Shown piece after piece: positions 53,320 through 64,000 of a stretch of DNA of 64,000 nucleotides (positions within the stretch are counted from its first letter, which is position 1; every line of letters begins with the position of its first letter). This stretch comes from Strigops habroptila (lineage: Eukaryota > Chordata > Aves > Psittaciformes > Psittacidae). Location of the stretch: the NCBI RefSeq assembly GCF_004027225.2, contig NC_044279.2, forward strand, positions 44,850,744-44,914,743, in the 5' to 3' direction. Both the position numbers and the translations under genes were made by a program. The notes below the pieces were generated by a model. That model was not told the DNA's origin. It worked only from the letters and a program-made list of their open reading frames with translations, and did no database searches.

Positions 53320-53682
53320 CTCCAGTATGGGGTCCCTCCCACAGGAGGCAGTTCTCCACAAATTTCTCCAACATGAGTCCTTCCCATGAGCTGCAGTTCT
53401 TCATGAACTGCTCCAGCGTGGGTCCCTTCCACAAGGTCACAAGTCCTACCAGCAAACCCGCTCTAGTGTGGGCTCCTCTCTCCACGGGCCACAGGTCCTG
53501 CCAGGAGGCTGCTCCAGCACAGGCTGCCCACTGGGTCACAGCCTCCTTCAGGCATCCCCCTGCTCCACAAAGGGGTCCTCCATGGGCTGCAGGTGGAGAT
53601 CTGCCCCACCGTGGACCTCCATGTGCTGCAGGGGCACAGCCTGCCTCACCATGGGCTGCACCACAGGCTGCAGGCGAATCTG
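53320..53682. repeat. Imperfect ~45-bp tandem repeat (minisatellite) inside the LTR
   Basis: About eight diverged units follow each other, each built like CTCCAG[C/T]-TGGGTCC-TTCCAC- then GG-(C)AGTTCTTC- or a G/C-rich variant. Clear unit starts are near 53320, 53366, 53411, 53460, 53511 and 53563. Unit length varies between about 40 and 50 bases. Confidence 0.7.
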
Positions 53683-53995
53683 CACCAGCACCTAGACACC
53701 TCCTCCTCCTTCTTCACTGACCTTGGTATCTGCAGAGCTCTCACATCTTCTCACTCTTGGGTGAACTTCTCTTGGTTCAATTACTCCCATGCAGTAACTT
53801 TTCCGCTTTCTTAATTATGTTATCTCCAAGGCGCTACCACTGTCGCTGATGGGCTTAGCCTTGGCCAGCAGTGGGTCTATCTTGTAGCTGGCTGCGGTCT
53901 GCTCTATTGGACATGGGGGAAGCTTCCATCAGCTTCTCAGAGAAGGCACCCCTGTAGCCCGCCCTCTACCAGCACCTTGCCGTGCAAACCTAACA

Positions 53996-54799
53996 GAATC
54001 ACACACAAAGTCTTTCAAATTACTATTTGCTTGAAGTCAGAGATATCAGTACTTTGCTGAATTAGATGCACGGATCTAAATCTTCATCCAAAGGATTAAC
54101 ACCATTAGGCAATCAGAAATACAAATTATAATGATTTTGTAATAATGATTTGTTACATCTATTTATGGCTTTACACAGTTGGAAATAAACAGAAACTAAC
54201 AAATGATGATTCTGGGCATATAGATAAATGTAAAGCCTATTAACTTTAGCAGGCTGAAGCTGAAAGTTGAAGCGCTCTGTGAATTTCTGTTAGTATGAGA
54301 TAATCAAATACCCTGTGTTAGCAATATGTATGTCTGTATGGAGCACAAGACAGCTGGTGGAGCAAACCCTGAATGCACAATCTGAAGACAACTATACAAT
54401 CTATAAGTCTGAAGTGATAAAAGTTCTTGGGAATTGCTCAGTTTTGCAGGGAAAAAAAAAGAAAGCAATAACTCTGTAATTACATCATAATTTTTAAGAA
54501 TATAAATGGATACTAAATACTGTAAACTTATATATAACCAAATAATAATTATGTTTTATATTTGAAAGAGTCATCAAGGAACTGAAGCAGGTAATTAAAC
54601 TGACTCATCTGTTTTCATCAAATTTGTAAAAGTGTATAATAAAGTCAGGCAGAAACATGAGATTTGGGTATACATTGCGTTCCCTGGAAATTGTTAGAGT
54701 TATATTGTTTATAAATATATATGTGAGGCTATAGAAGTATGTAAGATCCAAAGATCTTTGTATTAGGCAAGTCCATTCATTTCAGCACTGTAAGCCTAG
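53996..54799. other. AT-rich spacer between LTR and CR1
   Basis: About 800 bases of unique AT-rich DNA separate the solo LTR from the GC-richer start of the sense CR1 element. Nothing else is seen. Confidence 0.65.
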
Positions 54800-55339
54800 G
54801 TGACAGTCACTGAAGATCTCTGCCGAGATTCGTATCGGGGACTAACCTATCCCACCCAAGACTGTCATGATACAGGCTGAGTCTGGCCCCTACTCGCCAG
54901 AGTATTCCTTTCACTCTGAAGAAAAAGCAGGAGCACTGCCACCAGAGTGGACAAATGGGGCATGATGCATCAGCCATGGCTGGTGCAGCAGTTCATGCGG
55001 GAGGGTGTCTCTTTGACGGAGGGATACTCCACTGGCTGAGTGGAGAGTCCATGTAACCCAGTAACCAGGCACCACTCTGTGACCACCTGCACAAGCCAAG
55101 GGCACTCACCGCACCTGACCCTCAAGGAAGAATGGTAGGCACTTGTCTGGGAGCAAAGGCTGCAGCTCTGGCTGGGGGCCTGCAGGATCTACACCAGCAA
55201 AGGCCAATGCCTCCACCCAGTTGGAGCTGTTGAAGGGAGAGGCTGCAGTGCAGACCTCAGACTGAAGGGAGTGCCCAGACCTTTCTCCTGGGGCAGGGAC
55301 AGGCAACAGACCTGCTGTGGATTTTTACTTTATCTTAAC

Positions 55340-56110
55340 TGGACCCTAGTTGTGGAGGACCTGCTGCATGTGGAGGACCTCCTGCAGCAGGCGAGCTGAG
55401 CTGCAGGAGGTGGTGAGAAGGCTGAGTAACAGCAGGGAAGCTGAGGAGGAGTTAGATGGTTTCAAGTACAGTCTGCAGTGGACCCACAGCCCATGGCCAA
55501 ACAGCCAAAAACTCCAGTGACACACACAGAAGGGAGGAGGGGCAGTAATGCAGAAGAATGGAAGCTTGCAATAGCAAGGACCTGTAGGAGGAATAGACTT
55601 CCCCCAAAGCCTGAGGTGTCCTTGCAGAATCTCTTTGCCAGTCTACAGACTGAAGAGGAAAGATCCATCACATCAGGAGATACACTGGAGCTGAGTAAGG
55701 CAACCTGATCTGCTCCCCGTGTAACAACCACCACAACTAAAAGACAATTGGCAGTAGTAGTAGGTATGAGAGGTATGGAGGTGTCCATTTGCCATCCTGA
55801 CATGCTTAGAGAGGTGTGCTGCTTACCAGGGGTTTGCATCAGGGATGTCACCAAGAGACTACCAAGCCTCATGCAGTCCAATGACTATTATACGCTGCTT
55901 TTGTTTCATGTGAGCACCAGTGATAAGCCAGGAGCAGTCTAAGGAGTATCAAGAAGGATTACAGAGCCCTGGGAGTGGCTCTGGACTCTGGAGTGCAGGT
56001 GTTTTTTTCACCAATCCTTCCAGTCAAATGGAAGGGGTTTGAAAGGGCCAGTTGGATATGGCAATTCAACAAACGGTTACAGGACTGGTGGCACAGCCTA
56101 TGTTCATCTA
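55340..56110 (+). pseudogene. CR1 ORF1 remnant: coiled coil plus GDSL-type esterase
   Basis: The plus strand shows VEDLLQQASELQEVVRRLSN-like coiled coil near 55350-55430 (several frames). Next comes EWKLAIARTCRRNRLPPKPE with VSLQNLFASLQTEEE near 55560-55660, and the esterase-type run REVCCLPGVCIRDVTKRLPS with SNDYYTLLLFHVSTSD near 55808-55925. It continues with IKKDYRALGVAL and SPILPV-K-KG. This order matches ORF1 of bird CR1, whose esterase domain is described in the literature. Frame changes, stop codons and loss of the GDS block (VVVGMRGMEV instead of a VVVGDS-like start) show it is dead. Confidence 0.85.
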
Positions 56111-56129
56111 CTTAGACCACGGGACTCAT

Positions 56130-57690
56130 GCTGAGAAACCTGGTGTACTCTGCCACCAGGAGCCCTGCGTGGATGCACAATGAGCTCCTGGACAAACCCC
56201 AACACAAAACCAAAACCTACAGAAGGTGTAAGCAAGGATAGGAAGAAATAAAGATAAATTGAGCATCCAGGGATCAGGTCAGGAAAGCTAAAGCCCTGGT
56301 AGAATTAGATCTGGCCAGGTATGTCAAGAGTAACAAAAAAAAAAAGAAAAAAAACCAGAACCACCCACTATAGGAGAAGATCAGGTTTGATATCATCTAG
56401 GGAACCTGAAGGTCGACAAGTCCATGGGACCTGATGAGATGTACCCACAGGTCCTGAGGGAACTGGAGGATGAAGTTGCTAACCCACTATCCATCACATC
56501 TGAGAAGTCATGGGAGTCCAGGGAAGCTCCTGATGACTGGAAATGGGGAAACATAATCCCTTTTTAAAAAGAGAAAAAAGGAAGACCTGGGGAACTACAA
56601 ACCAGTCAGTCTCACCTTGGTGCCCAGCAAGATCCTGGAGCACATCCTCCTAGAAACTATGCTAAAGCTCATGGAAAATAATGAGCTCATTGGGGACAGC
56701 CAAAATGGCTTTACTAAGGGCAAATCATGCCTGACAAATTCGGTCACCTTCTGCAATGGGGTTATAGCACTGGTGGAGAAGGGAAGAGCAACTGACGTCA
56801 TCATCTTGTACTTGTGCAAGGCATTTGACACTTTCCTGCATCCTTGACTTTAAGGAGAGCCAAGGATTTGATGGATGGATGACTTGGTGGATAAGGAATT
56901 GGCTGGATGGTCATAGTCAAAGAGTTGTGGGCAACAACCCGATGTCCAAATGGAGACCTATGATGAGCGGCATTCCCTAGGGCTCAGTACTGAGACCAGC
57001 ACTGTTTAACATGTTTGTTGGCAACATGGGATTGAGTGCGCTCTCAGCAAGTTTGCCGACACCACCAAGCTGTGTGGTTTACTTGGCATACTGGAGGGAA
57101 GGGATGCCATCCAGAGGGACCTTGACATGCTCGAGAGGTGGGCCAATGCCAGCCTCACGAAGTTCAACATGGCCAAGTGCAAGGTCCTGCACCTGGGTTG
57201 GGGTAATCCCAAATACAAATACAGGCTGGGTGAAGAATGGATTGAGAACAGCCCTGAGGAGGACTTGGTGGTGTTGGTTCATAAAAAGCTCAACATGACT
57301 CAGCAATGTGCGCTTGCAGCCCAGAAAACCAACTTTATCCTTGGCTGCATCAAGAGAAGTGTGACCAGCAGATTGAGGAGGTGATTCTCCCTCTATACTC
57401 GGCTCTCTTGAGACGCCACCTGGAGTACTGTGTTCAGCTCTGGGGCCTCCAACATCAGAAGAACAAGCACCTTCTGGAGTCCAGAAGAGGACCATGAAGA
57501 TGATCAGAGGACTGGAGTACGTCTCCTGTGAAGACAGGCTTAGAGAGTTGGGGTTTTTTAGCCTGGAGAAGAGAAGGTGTTGAGGAGACATTATAGCAGC
57601 TTCCAGTACCTAAAGGGGGTACAAGAAATCTGTAGAGAGACTTGTTATAAGGACATGTAGTGACAGAAGGGGTAATGGCTTTAAGCTGAA
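56130..57690 (+). pseudogene. CR1 ORF2 remnant: reverse transcriptase without endonuclease
   Basis: Recognisable blocks run in order: WMHNELLDKPQHKTKTYR, MGPDEMYPQVLRELEDEVA, PSKILEHILLETMLKLME, the strong GFTKGKSCLTN block, a motif A region reading YLCKAFDT where CR1 has YLDFSKAFDT, then GSVLRPALFN, SKFADTTKL in place of FADDTKL (motif C), [45 protein letters not shown], and [12 protein letters not shown] sequence near 57560. Both catalytic Asp blocks are damaged and the frame shifts several times, so no activity is possible. The endonuclease region that should precede it is missing. Confidence 0.88.
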
Positions 57691-57777
57691 AGAGGGTAGA
57701 TTTCAATTAGATATAAGGAAGGAGTCATTATACTAGAATCGAGTCACTATAAGTGAACCTTTCTATAACTCTATGAA

Positions 57778-59476
57778 ATGTGTCTTCCTGTAAAAAAAAA
57801 AAAAAACCTTCTACGATGAGTGTAATGGATTGAATTTCCTTTCATTTCACTTTGACATTTCACACTTCCTTTCCCTGAGTTGAATTTTTGTCTGCTCTTA
57901 TGAAAGACTTTTCTGATCTTCCTCTTTGTCAGTAAGTATAACATAATCTGTAGAAAAATATACAAAATAAAACAAAAATGTGAAGATGGGAAAGGAACTG
58001 GCTTAAGTGAATGACAGGAAATGAGCCAAAGTGTTTGTGCATTTTCACAGAGGAAATAAAATAAATAAATAAAAAAAACCCAAAAACCAAACCCAAACGA
58101 AACAGATACTTGAGACAAAAGAAGAACAGTTAAGTGAGGAGCATAAATGTTCATAAAATACACTTTTAGCATCCTAAAAGCATGTCAAACATGTATATGA
58201 AAAGTATAGAGGCAGATAAACAACAAAGACTGCACATAGCCTTCAATCATCTTGCACATTCCTCTAAATTCTGAAAAAAATCAAGTTTGTTGAGATCTCA
58301 AAGTATAAGCTTGAAATACACGCTTCAAAACTCTGGATTTTTTAATATTATTTTATTTTTTAAGAAATGCTCTCTTTTTAAGAAATACTCTATTTTTCCT
58401 ATTTTCTTCTTAAAACACAGTAATACTCTTAAGATCTACATGTTGCAGGGGATGTACAATATCAGCCACATAACGTGGATAAAGATCAGTTCTGAGAACC
58501 AGTACAAGTTCCTATAAGTGAAATAAATCTGATAGAGCATAAGTGAAAATTAGTTTCCCCAAGTGTCTTGTACTAGCCTGCACAGCTGTGAATATTATTC
58601 TGTTTGAATTCTTTATCCTCTAAGTATTTATATAAAAAATGACTCATTAGAAATAACTGTTAACTAAATTCACAAGAACTCATAGAATACATTAGCTAAC
58701 TCTCAATATATAGAGCTCTGTACTTACTACTTGTCAGAGTGATAACACAGAGGTTCAAGAGATGCCAAGTTGAGTTAATAAATTATTACAAAGGTAAGAT
58801 AATATATTTGATACATGCGTTTCCATGAGGAGCTGATGAGTCTAAATATGACATATTATTATTGAAGTATTCAAATAGCATTGTATGACAAAAACACAAC
58901 ACAAAATATATTAAGGCAACTAACACATTTTCCTGGAACAGAAACTATTTATAATATCCAGGATTGAAAAAAAAATAAATGCGCAAAAATTGCCTTTTTA
59001 GAAAAGGCTTTTTTTTTTTTTTTTTTTTTGCATCAAATACATGCTAATCAGGAGTCCTAGCACTTTGATCGCTTTAGAAAACAAATTGTTGACAAACATT
59101 TAAGAGAAAAGTAATACAGAAAGGGAAAGAAATGTATTTTGCATTTATACTTTATAGGTATTGTCCATTTATTTACTTTGTAGGCCTTTAATTCCAGATT
59201 CTGTTTGAATTTTGATGGAGCTAAACCTTCTTCAGAAACACTGTAAATATTCCTGCGTTCTATTCATTTATTAAAAGCACTAAACAGATTGATAGCTCAG
59301 AGTTAGAAATTCTGTTCATTAACTGAGAACACCTGTTAATACACCTTCACTTTGAATTCACAGCAACATGCTGGAGAAGCATTTGAGATCAACTACTACA
59401 TCATAAGCGAAATTATTTGAGTTAACAACACAGCTGTAAAATTCTCATGTTTTACATTCCTTCCTTATTCTCCTGC
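57778..59476. other. AT-rich unique DNA downstream of RASSF9
   Basis: No gene or interspersed repeat was recognised. An A-run lies near 57791-57806 just after the CR1 3' end and may be related to it, and a T21 run is at 59009-59029. A minus-strand frame at 57771-58172 is a low-complexity chance frame. Confidence 0.65.
59009..59029. repeat. Poly-T run (T21)
   Basis: An uninterrupted T21 run. No adjacent element body was recognised. Confidence 0.9.
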
Positions 59477-60569
59477 GGGGGTGGGGGGAAGAGAGGGGAA
59501 GGGTGGGGAGGGGGAAATGGGAACAACACACCAATATTTATTTATTAGGCAGGATGTGACAATCTACCTGCTATGTGAAAATGATGACTACCTGGCTATT
59601 GGGAAACAGTGTCTAGCCGGAGCCAAAAACGTCTGGTTGCTGCCTGCCCCATCTGTTATGCTTTATTTGGTAGTCATGATCTGAGGAGGCCTAAGACGCT
59701 GGATCCAACTGGTGAGATAGGCAAGAGAAAGCCTTGCTGAAAATGCCCCTGGGGTTAGGTGTGATCTTGGGTTTTGAGCATCTTGCACAAGCAGGACGTA
59801 GGCAGTTCTGACATGCCCGCTGGCAGGAACTACGTGGACTTAAGCACCACTGGGGCAACTACAGGGTAACAGCAGATAAGTAGGGGTTTTAAGGATCTCA
59901 GAAGCAGTTAAATGCTGCTGAAAGAGAATGGAAACTAAAAATGTGTATAAGGAAATTTTAAAAATGAGACTTGGATATTTTTGAAAATATCACCCTGTTA
60001 ACGCAAAACTGAATTTAAATATATAGCATAAACGCATTATTTTTGTCCTACAATATAATAACAATTTTTTTTTAACAGATTACATGCTCAATTATATATT
60101 CCTTTACAGCAGCTTCATAGCAGGGAAACTCTAGCTGAATAAAGCTAATGTAACAGAGCAGAAAATCAAGCTCTTTGTCTGGTTTGGTCTAATCTCTAAT
60201 TCACATTCCTACAAAGTTAGAGATGCAGAAGGGGACCCAAAGAATAGGGATATCAAATGTCCAGACTTTTGGTCCTATCCAGTCAGAATGTTGCTGTTTC
60301 ACTGAGTATTGACATTACAAGGTCTAAACAGTGTGTCCTCATTTAGCAAAGCCAACAATCTTGCACCTATTAGCAGTTAACCCATGGGACTGCCCATGCA
60401 TTTTAGCACAAGTATACTATTAAGCACATAAATAGACACTGTATACTTTGCTAAAGCAGTGCCACAGTTTTAACATCTTGAAGGGCTGAACTTTCAAGAC
60501 AACGGGTTTATTAATTCTTATAAATATCCTCCCAAACATGATTTTTTGTAAATGCATGACTGTTTTCAA
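59477..60569 (-). other. RASSF9: RASSF9 3' UTR, probable extent
   Basis: This is the sequence 3' of the RASSF9 stop. Minus-strand AATAAA candidates are at 60507-60512 (about 60 bases after the stop), 59662-59667 and an overlapping pair at 59537-59546. Which one is used cannot be told from sequence. The left boundary is arbitrary, set at the C-rich (minus-strand) tract beyond the third candidate. The other strand shows no convincing gene here. Confidence 0.4.
59537..59546 (-). terminator. Candidate polyadenylation signals (overlapping AATAAA pair)
   Basis: The plus strand reads TTTATTTATT, giving two overlapping AATAAA hexamers on the RASSF9 strand about 1.03 kb after the stop. A single AATAAA at 60507-60512 and another at 59662-59667 are alternatives. 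No clear GU-rich downstream element follows; what follows on this strand is C-rich. Confidence 0.3.
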
Positions 60570-61874
<1,305 letters not shown>

Positions 61875-62792
61875 TTATATATCAACAGCCCAGACTGTAT
61901 GAATAATAACTATAATTCTGATGTGACTACCACATTGAAAAATTCCAGTATTACTGTACAAGACAATATGCTTGTTTAAATTACATGAAGAAGTATCTTT
62001 GGATTAAGTAAAAGAAAACCGCACACATTTCAGCTACTGCTTTATTATTATTATTAGTCCAGCTGAATGGGAATCTCACACAAAATGTCTTTTATCAAAT
62101 TTAGGGTTTGTACGCTTCTTATAAATGTGTATTAACAGCAAGTGATAAAATTTGGTAATCTGCATTACATTGCTCCAGGTCTTGGAACATTCCTCTGTAA
62201 AATCTGTGTTTTGTTAGATTAGTTTAAGTAATGACATCATTTTCCCACTTCAATAGCTCCCTCTTACAGTCCAGCATTTTACAGTAATTATTTTTTTAAA
62301 CTGGTGTTCAGAAGATTAATAATGTTTTCATAGACTACTTCTCAAAATAGGAAAGCTTATGCCACAGATATAGAAAATGGCACAATGGCACAAAGACAAT
62401 ATCAGATTAAATAACATTACTGTTAAGTATGTCACATGCTAAAAGGTCAGTATCTTTAAGTGGATTTAGGCTTACAAAATACAAGATGCTATAGAAATAT
62501 TTTTGTCTGTTGATAGATTGATAGTTAAATGAAACTTACATAGATAATTGCAACATAAGTCAGTTGTAACTGTAAAATAAAACAGTATTTGTTTTACACC
62601 ACAGAAATAAAAACAAAACAAAACCAGACAAACTACAGACTTACTTAGGTTCTATGTTAAGCATAAAATTAGGCAAAATAAATTAATAAAAATAGAGTGT
62701 TTCAAACCATGTTCACTAGTGGTACATAAGTAATTGACCTAGAAATAAAACTTTGTTACCAGTCATTGAATTTCAAGTTATAAAAGTACTGA

Positions 62793-62829
62793 CAAAAAAA
62801 CAAACAAACAAACAAACAAACAAAAAAAA
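62793..62829. repeat. (CAAA)n simple repeat in RASSF9 intron
   Basis: An A-run, then six or more CAAA units and another A-run. Likely polymorphic. Confidence 0.9.
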
Positions 62830-63760
62830 GGCGGCATAAAAACATACGAAATAATAGTGGATTGGGACTTTGAAGCAATAATTTCAGAGTGTGTCTTTCC
62901 TGAGGTTTTTTTTTTTTTTTATAATCAATAAATACATTTCAGGGAATGAGTGTTATCTCAGTATTTTAGCATTCTTCTCGGAGTCTTATGCAATTTGTTT
63001 GAAGATTGAAACTCTTCCAATTTTTTTTCTCATTCTCATTTTTGGTTGATTGATTGCTGTATTTTCTCCCAGTCAATACTTTCAGTAAGTAACATTATGT
63101 GGGTTAAGAAGAACCTTACTGTCTCTTTCCCTCTTGGCTCCTGTAAAGCTTTCTTATGAAGACAGTTTCTCTCTGTGAATCTTCAGATAAATCTGAAAAC
63201 CCCTAGATACACCATAGTATTAGTGTACTGATAAATACTTTTGCTATACTCATTTTTTAGACAGAATTCCCACTTCAGGAGGAGTTAAGCAGGCTTCTGA
63301 TGGAAATACACTGTTTATTGTAAAAGGATCTCTAGAGGATTTCCGCAAACAATATGGATATAAAATAACATTTTAGAATTACTGTTTCAATAGTTTTTCC
63401 CTGTTTATCGCCCCCTGTTATTTTTTCAGTTACAATGCACCTGCTTACCCAGACTTTACATTGAGCTTTTTTGGGAAGGATTCTTCTTTATTTTGTCTAT
63501 AGCGAATTTGACATACTGAAATCCATAACTAGTAGTAGCACTGCATTAATACGTGCACATGCAGGTACACAAAGTAATTGAGTAGCTTATGCATGAAAAT
63601 ATATACTCATAAATATATATATGTATGTATAGACTATGCAACATAAAACTTGTAATTATATCATCACCTTTTACAGGAATTACGAACATCACTGTAATTC
63701 TTGGATCAAAACAGAACTGTAAAGTGCAAATTCTTTCATTATTTTTTGTGTGTGTTTGTT

Positions 63761-63805
63761 ATACATTATTATATATATTATATATTATATATATACATAT
63801 ATTAT
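63761..63805. repeat. TA-rich low-complexity tract in RASSF9 intron
   Basis: Alternating TA/TTA sequence of about 45 bases following a short (TG)n. No function is suggested. Confidence 0.8.
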
Positions 63806-64000
63806 CTTCATTTTTATTCACTAGCCTCATTAAAATGTTGATCTTTTTAATCAAAAAGAGCAAGTCATTTATAATCTTACAATGCCATGGAATTCTAATA
63901 ACTTCTAAAAAAAAAAAATCTCAAATGTTATTATCTTCAATTAAAAAATGGTAAACTGATGTGGCTTACCATGGGCTTCTTAAGTAAAATTCATTGTATT

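Larger units (their letters stand above)
52910..53995 (-). mobile_element. Solo LTR of a bird endogenous retrovirus (1086 bp) with internal repeats
   Basis: The minus strand begins TGTTAGGTTTGCACGGCAAG and ends GGTCAACCCACTACA, so the ends are TG...CA. An AATAAA polyadenylation signal is at 53092-53097 on the minus strand, about 180 bases before the LTR end. I recognise the sequence type (TGTTAGG...GATAACAT...GGTAATAAATTA...) as an LTR widespread in bird genomes but cannot name the family with confidence. No internal viral genes are present. The immediate flanks are GCATCAC and GAATCAC, a 7-base match with one difference. A minus-strand open frame (53201-53539) is made of the internal repeats and is not a viral gene. 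Confidence 0.85.
54800..57777 (+). mobile_element. Long sense-strand CR1 LINE with ORF1 and RT, internally deleted
   Basis: This is the longest CR1 copy in the window and the only sizeable one on the plus strand. From left to right: a GC-rich leader (about 54800-55320), an ORF1 coiled-coil block, the ORF1 esterase domain, then a jump directly to ORF2 sequence between endonuclease and RT, the RT domain, and a shortened 3' end closing with CTATAACTCTATGAA, a degenerate CR1 tail. A complete CR1 is about 4.5 kb, so this copy lacks most of the endonuclease and part of the 3' region. The left edge is judged by base composition only and could be off by 100 bases. Confidence 0.88.

Noticed and set aside
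53247..53720. Plus-strand frame of 157 codons and overlapping frames
   Set aside because: Produced by the ~45-bp tandem repeats inside the LTR; Pro/Ala/Ser-rich and not a recognisable protein.
57079..57591. Minus-strand open frame of 170 codons
   Set aside because: Antisense to the sense-strand CR1 reverse transcriptase.
57771..58172. Minus-strand frame of 133 codons with hydrophobic stretches
   Set aside because: Starts across an A/T-run and is low-complexity; no splice or homology support.
1..60569. ALX1, LRRIQ1 or NTS coding exons expected near RASSF9
   Set aside because: No homeobox-like or other known coding sequence from these genes was recognised on either strand.

Overview
The window looks like bird chromosomal DNA: AT-rich, mostly non-coding sequence, eight CR1 LINE fragments (several with the (ATTCTATG)n-type 3' tail), two solo endogenous-retrovirus LTRs of types common in birds, and one vertebrate gene exon. 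The species cannot be named from sequence alone. The only confident protein-coding gene is RASSF9 on the minus strand: its large coding exon (60570-61845, 424 codons plus a split codon) with the splice acceptor. The short first coding exon was not found and should lie to the right, beyond 64000. Everything right of 61845 is therefore intron 1; the 3' UTR runs left from 60570.

Layout. 1-9561: unique AT-rich DNA. 9562-12455: three CR1 pieces. 12456-24663: unique AT-rich DNA with simple repeats and a 22-bp perfect palindrome. 24664-28647: a CR1 copy, a 570-bp solo LTR and a richer non-repeat patch near 27.5-27.9 kb. 28648-49481: two short CR1 tails in otherwise unique DNA. 49482-57777: the most repeat-dense part, with a CR1 tail, a 1086-bp solo LTR carrying an internal ~45-bp imperfect tandem repeat, and a long sense-strand CR1 that keeps ORF1 (coiled coil plus esterase) and most of the reverse transcriptase but has lost the endonuclease. 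57778-60569: gene-poor DNA leading into the RASSF9 3' end, with a G-run cluster at 59.48 kb. 60570-64000: RASSF9.

In mammals and birds RASSF9 lies near ALX1 and LRRIQ1 on its 3' side and NTS on its 5' side (established knowledge). No ALX1, LRRIQ1 or NTS coding sequence was recognised, so the left 60 kb is read as the gene-poor interval downstream of RASSF9. Such intervals often hold distal enhancers, but none can be proved here.

The most open question is a set of exon-like segments, mostly on the plus strand (about 2.1, 7.5, 11.2, 23.9, 32.0 and 36.7 kb) plus one on the minus strand (40.8 kb). Each has a plausible acceptor, an open frame and a GT donor. They could be parts of an unannotated transcript, conserved non-coding elements, or chance. 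No undescribed system was demonstrated.
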